64,000 nucleotides of DNA from Pestalotiopsis fici W106-1 (lineage: Eukaryota > Ascomycota > Sordariomycetes > Amphisphaeriales > Sporocadaceae). Under the pieces are notes generated by a model that was not told the origin of the DNA, searched no databases, and saw only the letters and a list, made by a program, of their open reading frames with translations. Below, piece after piece: positions 22,825 to 34,319 of the stretch. Within the stretch, counting starts at the first letter, position 1. Each line of letters starts with the position of its first letter. A program made the position numbers and the translations under genes. The stretch lies in contig NW_006917099.1 in NCBI RefSeq assembly GCF_000516985.1, forward strand, positions 1,070,685-1,134,684, written 5' to 3'.

Positions 22825-23261
22825 GGCTGTTGGATGAGTTTATGATTTTACGAGTAGCGCTTGCAGATTGAATTTTTTATGACAGCAAATATAGAAACAA
22901 TGTAAGTTATGCTGAGGGTCAATGCCGGAATCAGACCGACCGGTCTAACCAATACAGTTTTCATTATAATGTAATGAATGATTCGAAAGGATAGTGATGT
23001 ATGCCATGTCTGACGAGTTTCACGCACTGAAGTAGTATGGGCTCAGGACGACATTTGTTGCCTCTTAAATTTGATTGAACAGAAATGACACGCTCAATGA
23101 CTCATCCATCACTCGAAAAGACACGCCATCCACGAGAAAAATGAGCAGTGACTCCATTATGGGCCTTGAATGTAGTATCACTAAGTTTGCATGTTTCCTT
23201 GTGTTTCAGAGATCAGTATCATTCGAACAGAACATTATACCCAGTACAAAATGGAGACCGC
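22825..23261. other. Convergent intergenic region
   Basis: 437 bp between the 3' ends of the flavin monooxygenase and the MFS transporter. No gene or clear hairpin terminator is seen; it probably holds both polyadenylation regions. Confidence 0.4.
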
Positions 23262-25200
23262 TCAGCTCGTGGTCTTTCGTAATCCCTTGCCACTGATGAA
23301 AATCGATGTGATGACAGCTATGGCTGCGATACCAGTCGACGCCGCGAAAGAGTACTGCAGTCCTTGATAGTACACCAACCGCGCCTTGAGCTGAACATCA
23401 GGAGGCAGCTGTCTGAGGGCGTCGACGGAATGCCGGATGTCGTCAATGATCTGCATGGGTGCAGGAAGTAAGCAATGTGCACGAAGTGTGAGAGAAGAGA
23501 AATTGAGACTGTTATTGAATTGGGCCATAGGGAAAAGATCACATACCTCCCACTTGTTTGGAACGTCATTCAGGGCTTCTGGCAACTTGACGCTCAGTGT
23601 TGTCTGCAAGATGGCAGAAGTGATTGAGACGCCCCAGACGGTGCCGAGCGACCTAATGAGGTAAACTGTCGATGCACATACCGCGTGATCTACATAGGTA
23701 TTTGGGGTTAGTCATATGATGTTGATTATCCAGAGAGCCATTTCCCACTGACCTGCATGCTCAAACGTTGCCAGAGATGTAAACAGAATGCCCGGGTACA
23801 CGATACCCTGACCGAGGTTGGCCGGGAAAATGTAGACATAATACTTCCAGAGCGAATCCTCAAACTGGATAGAGGTGACCAAAGCATTGCCTACAGCCAT
23901 GAGGACCGCGCCCGTTCTCACGAGCGCCGTCAGCTTGCCCCAGCGCGACATGACGACACCAGCAATGACGCCGCCGATCGGCGTGGCCAGCGAGGGGATC
24001 GCGAGACGGGCACCGGCCGTGGTTGCCGAGTCCAAGAGAACAACCTGAAAGAACAAGGGCAGCATAAACAGGTAAGCGTACGCACTCAGCCCGACGCAGA
24101 CATTGGTAGCCTGCGTCAAACCGGGAAGCCATCCGTGCAGCATGCGCAAGGGAATCACGGGGATGGCTTTGGTCCTGGCCTCGACCACCAAGAAGAGGCC
24201 TAGCAACACGACGCTGCCGACAAGAGACGAAATCACCCAGGGACTGCTCCACGGCAGCTCGTTGCCCCCCAGACTGAGCCCGATGAGCTGCACCGAAATG
24301 GCAGTGACAAGGAGCAGGGCCCCCGAGATGTCCACGGCACGCCACGTATCGGCGAGGCTGGATCCGCGCAGGGCATTGTGCGGGTTGCGGATCACCAAGT
24401 AGCCCAGCACCAGGGCCACGGCAGACACTGGCACCTGCAGCAGGAAACACCAGCGCCAGCCGATGGAGTCGGCAATGGAGCCGCCGAATGACGCCCCGGC
24501 AATGGCGCCGAATCCAAACGAGGCGTTTTGCAGGGCTTGGTACATGCCTCGCTTACGAAAGGGAATCATGTCCGAGTTGACAATAGTTGCTAATATCAAT
24601 CATCAATTTTAGCAATCTCCCTTTCTTCCTTGAATGTATAACAAAACTCCACTCACCCATGGTCATTAGACCACCGCCTCCAAATCCAGTGAGAGCCCTC
24701 ATGAGATTTAGCAGTATAAAGTCCTGCGCGACACCACAGCCCAGACAGCCCAAGGCAAAGGTGACGGTGGAAATAAAAAAGCAAACACGGCGCCCAAAGA
24801 TATCCGAGATGCGCCCGTACAGGGGCTGAAACGCCGTGCTGGTGACCAGGTAACTCGTCGTGAGCCACGAGGCCGTATTGACGGCGTCAAACTCCGAGGC
24901 AATGACGGCGTACGTGGCCGCCGTAATGGTGCTGTCAAAGCCGTACAGAAAGACGTTGGAGAAAATGGCCAGCTCAATGAGCATAAAGTGCCGGGGCGCC
25001 TTCCACTCGCCATTTTCGTCTTCGCCCGGCGCCGCTGTTTGGCTCAGTAGAGGCTGCCGCTCGCCCGCAGACTCGGGCAAGCCTCTGCCTCGCTCCACCG
25101 AGTTGTCGTCGTCGTCGTTCCCGGCGGTGGCTGCGGCTCCGTCCCGAGTAGCTGCGGCCGCAACGTCAGTCGGGGGCGGAAAGTGTTCTATTGATGGCAT
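23262..25200 (-). CDS. MFS transporter of the DHA2 / vacuolar basic amino acid (Vba/Fnx)-like group
   Basis: Four exons: 25200-24657, 24589-23753, 23689-23547 and 23450-23262, giving 570 residues. A long acidic, low-complexity N-terminus (1-~75) precedes about 14 hydrophobic segments. MFS signatures are visible: the loop 2-3 motif GRISDIFGRR near 135, motif C-like GFGAIAGASFGGSIAD near 205, and RALTGFGGGGLMTM. The pattern of an ATIVNSD(M/L)IP stretch after the fourth span and a late VYLIRSLGTVWGVSITSAILQ segment matches fungal Vba/Fnx transporters, which move basic amino acids into the vacuole. Its neighbour is LYS2, so lysine or another basic amino acid is an attractive substrate. An efflux role with the UstYa/monooxygenase pair is the alternative. 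Intron positions keep frame throughout. Confidence 0.85.
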
Positions 25201-25739
25201 CTTGGGTGGTTGCAGAACTTCAATCTCATGTCACGATGGAATCTACAATAAAACCAGCCCGTCTCTGGCAATGAGTACGTTTATAACCAAAGCAGTCGGC
25301 CAGTACGCCGATTCTCTTTTTGCTTACGGGCAGATATTTCGCTTGGTCTTAATTGCGTGATCAGTGGTGGAGATATAACGACTATTGCATGCCGCTAGTG
25401 CAAGAATGAGACTGCCCACATCCCAGAAGGGCGTGTGATTGTCAATAAGAATGCTTCCATATCATTGGTTTATACTATCTCATTGGGTCGGGGCTAATTG
25501 GAAACGCATAAGACCTACTCTGTCGGCATGACTCAGACCTAGTGGTTGGAAGAGTGGACTATATGATCACCGACTTCATCCCAGGTTGACCAGGATGCAA
25601 ACTTGACAAACTTCATTTTATTTACACGTCTCAAGGCTCTCCCAAATCTATATGTAGACCCTGTAGATTCTTATCTAGTCAAAACACAAATCGCTTTTCA
25701 ATTCTGACCCTCGAAACTACAAAATACACAATATCAGCT
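25201..25739. other. Intergenic region, LYS2 terminator and MFS promoter
   Basis: 539 bp between two minus-strand genes. It should contain the 3' end signals of the aminoadipate reductase gene and the MFS promoter. No specific element was recognised. Confidence 0.4.
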
Positions 25740-28700
25740 CTAAGCCGCACCACCACGTCCACCAATGGCTTGAGCCTCTGTCGTGATCTCGGGCAAAGGC
25801 CTTCCCTTCTCCGTTGGCTCGCTAATGAACTTGATCTTGGCCAGGTACCCCAAGTACTTGCCAATCTCTTCTCTGCCAATGCCGTAGCCAAAACTCTCAT
25901 CAACGCCTGTCCACCTCTCCGCATCTGCCTTGAGCACTGCAGCCGTGTTTCTATCGTCTAGCTCAGGAGCACGGGTGTTTGCAGGGAGGTCGTTCATACA
26001 AAAGTGGAACAGGGGCATGAGAGCATGCTGCTCTTGATCCTTCTCAAGGGCACCAGCAGACACGAACTTTTCCAGCTCAGACTTCCAGGCGTCGTAGCTG
26101 ACTTCGGGGGTCTTGTAGCCATAGTACTCCAGCAGGGACAGGTACTCATTCATGCGAAGGCGGGGGTGGGCCGTGACGTGCAGGACGTGAGCACCGTCCG
26201 GAATAGGGTTCAGGGCGGCAGCGACAACGATGCGAGAGACGTGGTTAACCGGGACAGCATTGACAGTGTTGACAATGCGCGGGCGCGATGAAAGTTGCAC
26301 GCAACCCTTGAGAATTCGAATCAGGAAGTCATCAGTGTTGCAAACACCAGTAATCATGTCACCAAGAATGTAGCCGGCCCGAATGACGGAGCCCGACAGT
26401 CCACGCTTGCCTGCCTCTCGGACAAGTTGCTCGGAAACCCACTTGGTCTGGCCGTAGCCTGTGCCAAGACCTCTGCGGCTGCCTTCCATGTCATCGGTCT
26501 CGTAGACAGCTCCCTGGCCAGTGCTGGTTTGCTGCTCGGAAAGCTGGATGTAGTGATCAGTGTCCAGCACACTGGTCGAGCTGACAAATGTGAATGTCTT
26601 GGGCTTTCCTTCGTTGCAGAGCGTCAATGCGTCGAGAGTAGACAAGACATTGGCAGTCATCATATCTTGGTATCTCTTGACCCAGTGGACAGTTGCACCG
26701 TTGTGGATAATGACATCTGCCTCATTGGCAACCTTTTTCCAGCTGGCCTCGTCGAGTCCAAGGTTTGGCAGAGCCAGATCACCAATAACACAGCTTACTC
26801 TTGAAGCCCATTCCTCCTTCCAAAGACCGTAGGCGCTGATGGAGCGCTTGAGGCGATCCAGAGCCGCCGCCGAGTCCTTGACACCTCGGACATGAGCAAT
26901 CAGGTTGACCTGGCGGCTTGTGCGATCCATAATGTCCTTGACCAAGTAGGCACCCAGGAAACCTGTGGCTCCCGTGAGGAAGACTGTAAGAGGCTCGGAA
27001 CCACCAATTGCGTCCAAGTTGGCTGTCTGGTACTTGGGTGCCAGACGGCCCATGAGCTCGTCCAGAGACTTGGCATACGCGGGATCGCCCTCTTCAGCAC
27101 CCTCGGCAGCAGCACCGCTGGCCTTGTTGAGCAGGTTGTCGATGGCTGCACTGAACCCAGCCAGACTTGGGAACTCGTACAGTGTGTTGATGGAGACGTT
27201 TGCGCCAATGTTCTGTCTAATGTTGAGGAGCAGCTGTTGAGCCAAGAGACTGTGGCCGCCAAGGTCAAAGAAGTTGTGCTCTGGTCGGATAGTCTTGGGG
27301 TTCAAGCCACGGACGACGTCGGCCCACTGCTGGGCAACATTCTTTGCAGTCTCCGAAAGAGACTCCCAGCTCTTCAAGTCCTCCTCAGAGGCATCCTCCA
27401 CACGCTCCGCAACATCAGGGAAGGGCAGGTTTGGCTTGTCCACCTTGCCGTTGGGGTTGAGGGGAAGCCTGTTGAGGACAATGTAGATTGTCGGGACTGC
27501 ATACACCGGCAGACGGGTCTTCAAGTGGTCTCTGACCTCGGTCTGGAGAACTCGGTACTTTTTCAAGTAGACCTTGACGGAGCCCATTTCCAGACCTTCA
27601 TCCTCGACATCTTCAATCTCGCGCGCGGCGACAAAGCGTTGCCACTCGGCCGTTTCGGGCACAATATAGCTCACCAACGTCTGTTCTTCGTTACGATCTC
27701 TTCGCACGAGGGTCTTGCAGTCCCGAATTAGAGGGCTCTGGCTCAGATTGCTATCAATCTCGTTGAGCTCGATTCTGAAGCCACGGATCTTGACTTGGTC
27801 ATCAGCGCGACCAGTACACTCCACATCGCCCGACTCAAGGTACTTGCCGAGATCACCAGTTCGGTACATTCGGTCTCGGGGGCCTTGGAAGTACTTTCTC
27901 CAGGGCTCATTCTTGTTGAGCTGCTGATCAAGCTCGGCCCACTTCTTCTCGTCAACAAACCAGTTGTTGACAAATTTCTCCTGGTTCTTCTGAGGATCAC
28001 CTAGGTATCCCTCTGCCAAACCAGCAGCTCTAACGTAGATCTCTCCCGTCTCACCTACTCCACACAGCTTGGTGCGGTCTTGACGGTCGACAATCAACAG
28101 CTGTACACCCTCCATACCAGTTCCAGCTGGGACGGTGTCCTTCAGCTTGTCCATGAAATCGGCATCTCTAGCTCTGCTGGGGACCTCGAAATAGCTGACA
28201 GCTCTTTGCGTCTCGGTCGAACCAAACATATTTTGAATGTTGGCATTGACGGCGAGTTTTCTAAGAGTGCGGCAATCTCTAGTGGTGAGAACATCACCAA
28301 CAAAAAAGACCTGCTGCAGGCTGGGGAACTCTGCAGTGGCACCTCCGACGAGAATCTGACCCATAGCCGGTGTCAAGTGACTGACGGTAGGCTTGTGGTC
28401 ACGGAACCACTCGGCCAGCTTTTCGTGTTGGATGTCCTCCTTGGCGGGCACCAGCAACTGAGCGCCCAAGAAGAGGGGCGTGAAAATGTCTCGCTGGATG
28501 GGGTCGTGGGCGATACCAGAAAGCATGGTAAATCTGCTTTCCGAGGTCAAGTTGAAGCGCTTGGACATCCAAGGAAAGTATCTCGCCAAACTGTCGTGGC
28601 GACCCAGGACGCCCTTGGGGCGGCCTTCACTTCCCGACGTAAATGAGAGAGTCGGGTTGGAGTCGGGACCAACGATGACGGGCGGGGGCGGCCCCGAACC

Positions 28701-29318
28701 TGCTTGCCTGGCCTTTTCGAAAACGTCCTTTCCGTCGATCTCGCCTCCGGAAAGGAAACCATCGTCGTGTAGGCGCAGCTCAGGCACATCGGCCTTGAGC
28801 TGGAGTTCGCTGTCGATGTATTGCTGCACCTGTGGTGCCAATGGGCCATTCTCGTCGGTCGCCCTGCCAATTCTGAGTAGAGCACGAGGTTGGGAAACCT
28901 CGAGGTAAATCTGCTGTCTTGCTGGAGGGTAAGCAGGATCGAGAACCGTCATGGTCGCTCCAGCAGCCTATAATGTGAACATTGTAAGCCATGATCGTTT
29001 CTTACAAGAGGATGCCGCGCGTTAATTGCCTACCAGAATACCCATCAAGCTGACGACCAAATCCACGGAACGGTGCGCCCAGATCATGACGACGTCCCCG
29101 TTGGTGACTCCGGCATCGTGGAGGTAGTGGGCGAGTGTGTTGGAGGCCTCGTAGATTTGGCGGTAGGTGAAGCGCCTCTCGGGCGTGGTCGACGACTGAG
29201 TCTCAATCACACATGGGCGGTCGGGGTGGGCTTCTGCTTGTTGCTGGAAAAACTCGTGAATTGCGCCAGCGTAGCCAGACCAATTAAGGTCGGCAGTCGG
29301 GTCGGGTAATTGCACCAT
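25740..29318 (-). CDS. LYS2: L-2-aminoadipate reductase (alpha-aminoadipate reductase large subunit)
   Basis: Two exons (29318-29034 and 28967-25740) give 1170 residues, normal for the filamentous-fungal enzyme. The 66-bp intron joins SLMGIL to AAGATMTVLDP. The adenylation domain (~1-560) shows LSFTSGSEGRPKG (AMP/phosphate-binding loop), SHLTPAMGQILVGGA, NMFGSTETQRAV and YRTGDLGKY. The carrier domain near 610 has FFDLGGHSLLAQ with the phosphopantetheine Ser. The C-terminal thioester reductase (~660-1150) begins with the NADPH-binding VFLTGATGFLGAYLV and keeps the Tyr-x3-Lys pair in GTGYGQTKW. It activates and reduces 2-aminoadipate to the semialdehyde in lysine biosynthesis, after a separate phosphopantetheinyl transferase arms it. 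Domain order A-T-R is shared with NRPS-like enzymes, but the sequence blocks are those of Lys2. A Gcn4/CPC1-like TGACTC lies ~150 bp upstream. Confidence 0.95.
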
Positions 29319-30983
29319 GTTGCGATCTTCTGGCTTCTTCTTGTTGGTGCAATTGGAACAAGGAAGAAGTTGGTGATGGGGTTTTCAGCAGCGGTGTATG
29401 TTGTATTCAGCACAAAAGTGAAATTTTGGCTGCTCCGATGGCGGGGATGTCCCTAGCTTGAGGAATGACTCCCACTGGAAGCTGTTTGTATGAGAAAGTC
29501 AATGGTGGGGGCGGGGGAGGATGAGGTCAATTCGTGCAGCGCGACCCCACCAGGACAAAATTCGCGGCACACGACCTACGACTAGACATGGGACTAAATG
29601 TAATCATTACTGTTGACCCAGGGCCCAGTCAGCTTACTATGTTGATAAAGAATTGTAGAAAATCTTCATATCCAAATCACCTACTGTTGCATTGATGCTT
29701 TCGGGGTAACTAAGCTTACGATATGTTGCTCTCAATGTCGGTCGCTCTTCTAGACTGAGGAAAAATGCACTGACGTAGATGCATGCACCCTTCCGAAATC
29801 GGCTTCAAATCCATGTACTGTTGACTGTAGCATTGTCAGAAGAGAATTGTGTCCAAGCGTGTCGGGACAATGATACGGCAATTGTTGATATTCGAATTTG
29901 ATATAGTAAGTGGTCTGTTTTCCATGTAGCTGCCTCTCGCATCGACGAGAATTCGTTCTGCCACTTGACAACGACCATTTGGCAAAAGACGAGTACCAAA
30001 GTCATACATCTAGTGAATCCCGCGCTTCAACCTCGACCTCAAGTATCGAAGTACAATGCCACCGACTAGTACATTTTGCCATTTCTGAATTATTGGCTCA
30101 TGAAAGTCTTGGCAAATGATACTTCGTCCTTCCCAGTCGCTGTCGTTAGTTCGTGTGCTGCTAGTGGCAATGCAATCATGTTGAGATAAATAGAGTGTAT
30201 AGTTGGCTATAAGGACAATGGAATGTAGCACAAGACTTATAGTCAAGGCGGCGGGGGTGATACTTCATTGGAATATGGTACGAAATAATTGAGGTGGTAC
30301 GAATGCGACAACTTGCCTGTTTAAACTGTTTCTGTGGACAAGTCGGAGAATAGATTCATTCATTTACACAAGGAGCTTCAATTGAGTAAATCACCCTCGA
30401 GTTTCACAGAGTCGGTTGCCAGACCAGACGTGCCAGGCTCATCACGATATCTTAACCTATCGATCTGAAAACATCCTGTAACATTATGGAGATAAACTGG
30501 AGCTTCGATGTGATGCCACTGTTCCGGTCAATCACGCAACCAAGTCTAAAGCTGTCGATCCAGTGCATCACCGATGGGACCGATACTGCAGAGCATCCGG
30601 TATGACTCCCTCGGCCAGTCATCTCCATAGGTTCCGTGGGTGAATTTCTGCAGATGTGCACGTATTGCATTGCCGGCAAGGATTTGGTTGGAACAAGTAT
30701 GTGGTAGGTCTTACACGTTAGTAGGAATTCAGCTCCATCATTCGTCGGATTTGTAGCTGTTGGAGATGCATGGTGGAATCACGCAATCGGCTATAACAAA
30801 ATAAGTTCAGACGCAGTCGGTGTCGTCATCCCATTTCGAGAGCATTTGAAATATTCTCATGTCCGCTCTGAAAATTGCGGTTAGGTCGGCCATCATTGTT
30901 ATTGAAACACTCCTTGTTGTCTACAGTGTTGATATCAGCCAAGGTGTGTTGAACGCAATATTTCCATCGTGCGTATAATCACC
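29319..30983. other. Divergent promoter region between LYS2 and the arylsulfotransferase-like gene
   Basis: 1.66 kb with no supported gene. It carries the promoters of the two divergent genes. The LYS2 side holds a TGACTC motif and a GC-rich patch at 29505-29525; the distal part is AT-rich with short shadow frames only. Confidence 0.5.
29466..29471 (+). promoter_or_regulatory. Gcn4/CPC1-like site (TGACTC) upstream of LYS2
   Basis: TGACTC is the core of the cross-pathway-control element bound by Gcn4/CPC1, which activates amino-acid biosynthesis genes on starvation. It lies ~150 bp upstream of the LYS2 start. A six-base match is weak alone; its position makes it credible. Confidence 0.35.
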
Positions 30984-32774
30984 ATGAGATCGAGCTGGTA
31001 CTATGGCTTCTTGCCAGTATTGTGCCAATTGGCACAGGCGGATTGGCAATTCAGATCCCGTCCTGATCTTGCACCACCTCGGCTGAACATTACCATTCCC
31101 GCTACAAAGGATGTTGAGTCGGGATATCTTTTCCTTGCCCCCTTCGCAGGCCTTCCCGACACGCCTTGGGAGCAACACGGTCCGCGACAGGCAGGGGCTT
31201 ACATCATACGTGACGATGGCGACCTTGTTTGGTCTGGGTATGGCATATACAGCATCTGGACGACCAATTTCCAAAAAGCGCGATGGAACGGAAAGGATGT
31301 CCTCTTTACCTTTGAGGGGGACCATAATCCTGGCTATGGACACGGTACGTACAATTTTCTCAGTGATGTGGCCCGAATGTCTACAAGTGCTTATCAGATG
31401 AACTGTAATTGACTTGCCCCTCGCTAGGTCATGGACATATCACCTTTTTGGACCAGAACTACGAAACGATCCGGGAGCTCCGGGCTGGAAATCACAAGCT
31501 TGTCGACAAGCACGAGTTTCACATTGTGAATGAGAAGACTGGATTGATTCAGATTTATCAGCCGGTGCCAAGGGATCTAACAGCCTACGGGGCCAAGCCA
31601 GAACAACAATGGATTGTAAATGCAATCATCCAAGGTAAGCTCCAACGTTGTTCAAGTAGCCTTGTGCGGTAGCGACTAACCATGTACCTTTCAGAGCTCG
31701 ACATTGCTACGGGCGAGCTCCTCTTTGAATGGGCCAGTTTGGATCATATTTCACCCGATGGTTCGTGGAAATAATTCACAAGAATACAAACGACTACTAA
31801 CACTTGACGTTAGAGGCAATTCTACCAATCAACCCGGGACAAGCAGGTTCTGGGTACAATAGCTCCGACGCCTGGGACTATTTCCACATTAATAGTGTTG
31901 ACAAGGACTCTGATGGCAACTATTTGATCTCGGCGCGCGACGCCTGCAGCGTTCACAAAATCAACGGCTCCGATGGTAGCATCATCTGGAAGCTGAACGG
32001 CAAGGACAGCTCTTTTGCAGTCCCAAAGAATGCCAAGTTCTGCTTCCAGCACCACGCGCGCTGGTTAGAGCAGTATGATGACTCAATCGAGATCATCAGC
32101 TTGTACGATAATTCCGCTCATGGCTCTGAGCATGGCGAGGGCAGAGAGGTGCACACGGCGCCAACAAGCAGTGGTAAGATTCTCAAACTCAACACGACGT
32201 CGTGGGAGGCCGAGCTGGTTCAGGCCTTTTTCCCGCCCGACGGCCTCCTGTCCAAGTCGCAAGGCTCAACGCAGGTCCTGCCCAACGGCAACGTTCTCGT
32301 CGGCTGGGGATCCGAGGGGGCCGTGACCGAGTTCCTGCCCAACGGCACCGCCATCTTTCACGCCTACATGGACTCGGACTACCTGGGCCTCGGCGTGCAA
32401 AACTATCGAGCTTTTCGATACAACTGGACCGGATACCCCAACGAGGAGCCCGCCATTGTGGCGCTTGCCGACGACGCCGGGACTACCTTGTACGTCAGCT
32501 GGAACGGCGATACCGAGACCACGACGTGGCGTTTCTATGCACTCAACGACCATTCGGTAGCAAAACGTACCTTGGCGATGTGGAGCGCAAGAGCTTTGAA
32601 ACTTCACTGCGACTGGAGGGCGAAAAGGTAAAACTTGCAACGGCTGAAGCGATTGACAAGAACGGAAATATTTTGAGAAAAACCGGTGCTGCCAAGGTGG
32701 AACCTTTTATTGCGCCTCCTCGAAAGTCATCACTCGGCCTCGGCTTTTTTGATCAGTCTCAAAACGAACTTTAG
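30984..32774 (+). CDS. Secreted arylsulfotransferase-like (ASST family) protein, apparently frameshifted near its end
   Basis: Exons 30984-31344, 31428-31634, 31695-31760 and 31814 onward. The ATG at 30984 gives a clean signal peptide (MRSSWYYGFLPVLCQLAQA); an ATG 15 bases upstream is in frame but less likely. The beta-propeller ASST domain shows YGHGHGHITFLDQNYE, HEFHIVNEKTG, DYFHINSVDKDSDGNYLISAR, DGSIIWKLNG, FCFQHHARW and GSTQVLPNGNVLVGWG. The HFHIN/QHHAR-type histidines are where ASST enzymes keep catalytic His. In frame the protein stops at 32631 with an unrelated 20-residue end. The expected end (GSKTYLGDVERKSFETSL... to the stop at 32774) continues in another frame from about 32558, as if one G were missing from TCGGTAGC. 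No GT-AG intron fits. Bacterial relatives transfer sulfate between phenols; the fungal substrate is unknown. Confidence 0.8.
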
Positions 32775-33087
32775 GGGAGGGGGGTTGTAGCTGTCAGAGC
32801 TCATCTTCTTTTGACTGGCTTGCAATAACCAAATACTTCAAGAATATGTCGGTAAATAGTGCCAAGAGACATTCAGCGTGAGACCTATCAGAATTTTCAC
32901 GTTTTTCAAAGATTGTTTCGAAAAATTGTTTCGATAATGAATTTATTTATTATCTGCGCTGCTCCGCCTATTTGCTTGCCAATATTGTTGGTATAAAGCA
33001 CACTAATGAGCGATCGCCCCAATCTTGATTGGGGAAGAAACAAGCCAATGATATATCTTGTTCGTTTGGCGCAGGATGGGCTGTGGA
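32775..33087. other. Convergent intergenic region
   Basis: 313 bp between the ends of the arylsulfotransferase-like and aquaporin genes. AT-rich around 32930-32950; presumed polyadenylation signals on both strands, no gene. Confidence 0.4.
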
Positions 33088-34319
33088 TTAAACGGGCGAC
33101 ACACGTCGGCCAGCCTCGAGATTGGTGCTCTCCCTGTAGGCATGATCGCCAAAACTTGATCTTGCTCCCTGGCTGTGGCCATTGGACATGGTTTCATGTC
33201 GCAGGGCGTCAGTGCTGGTGCGGCCATTGTGATTTTCCGCGTGAATAGTCTCTGTTTTGGGCGGACTAGGCGAAATCCTATTCTCATCTCCCGTAGTTGG
33301 GTCAAATTTCATCCGCATGGTGCCGTCAGTGTCGGCCTGGGGATTGACAGTCTCGTACTCCAGCGCCTTTACGAGCAAGTAAAAGGCCGTAGCCAGGAGT
33401 GATCCGAGAATAGGGCCAACCCAGTAGATCCAATGGTAGCCGTGGAACGAGCCAAGGACTACACATGGACCAAATGATCGCGCTGGGTTTACGCTGCCGC
33501 CAGTATAAAAAACGCCACTGCAATGATATAATCAGCTTTGCCGTCATTGTCATACTTCTAAAAGCGATAGTGAAAAGGGCTTGACTTACACCAACTCGGC
33601 AATGAACAAAGCGAGACCAATACCAATAGGAGCAACAAAAGTAGCCCGATGCTTTTCCGCCGCCAACATGAAAATGGTGAATACCAGCAGGGCTGTCAAG
33701 AACATTTCAATAAAGAGACCCTGAACCACACTGGTGCCGCCCGCGAGCGACGTGCGAACATTGAGCGGGCCCGGGAACAGACCCAAGACGACCGCGGCGG
33801 CCGCGATGCCGCCCAGGATTTGGCTGAGCATGACTAGACAGCCGCGGACGTACGTGACTCCGCCCACGAGCATCATGCCCAGGGTCACGGCCGGGTTGAA
33901 GAGTCCGCCGCTGATGCGGAAGAAGACCCACTGCGCCGATGATCATGAGTACATGTCATTTCAACATCGCTTGCGTATCGGACAGGTTTACTTACAGCGT
34001 TCACGGCCAGACTCATACCAAAACACAAGGCGATATAGAGCAACCGCGCGGGGTCAGCATTGAGGCTCTCCTGGTCTTTACCCGGCGAGTTGTTGACGGC
34101 ATTGGTGCCGCCAAACGCAAACAGGAGAAACAGAAACGTGCCGACAAACTCGGCCAGCATGGCCACAAAGTGGTTCTTGGCGTCGCCGTGCAGGAAGGGA
34201 ATCCGCATGCGGCGCGACACCAAGGTCGACGAGTCATCCCGCGGGCGCACGTCGGTATTGGATCGCGACTCCCATGGCATGCGGATCCGACGGCCGGGAC
34301 GATCGACATTCATGGTCAA
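33088..34319 (-). CDS. Aquaporin (orthodox fungal type)
   Basis: Three exons: 34319-33996, 33930-33590 and 33517-33088, giving 364 residues. A ~45-residue charged N-terminus precedes six membrane spans. The first span is VAMLAEFVGTFLFLLFAFGGT. Both pore motifs are intact: FNPAVT near residue 120 and VNPARS near 230. The HGYHWIYWVGPILGSLLA block and NPARSFGP favour a water-selective channel over an aquaglyceroporin. The C-terminal ~90 residues are hydrophilic with many Ser, Thr and Asn and probably carry phosphorylation sites (inference). Splice joins rebuild AVNA-WVFFRISGG and AELV-GVFYTGG exactly. It sits in the plasma or an internal membrane for osmotic adjustment. It is convergent with the arylsulfotransferase-like gene, with no obvious functional link. 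Confidence 0.93.

Noticed and set aside
26892..27731. Plus-strand frame of 279 codons opposite LYS2
   Set aside because: Antisense shadow of a well-recognised gene.
25740..29318. LYS2 as an NRPS-like core enzyme of a secondary-metabolite cluster
   Set aside because: Sequence blocks across all three domains are those of aminoadipate reductase, and the length matches it.
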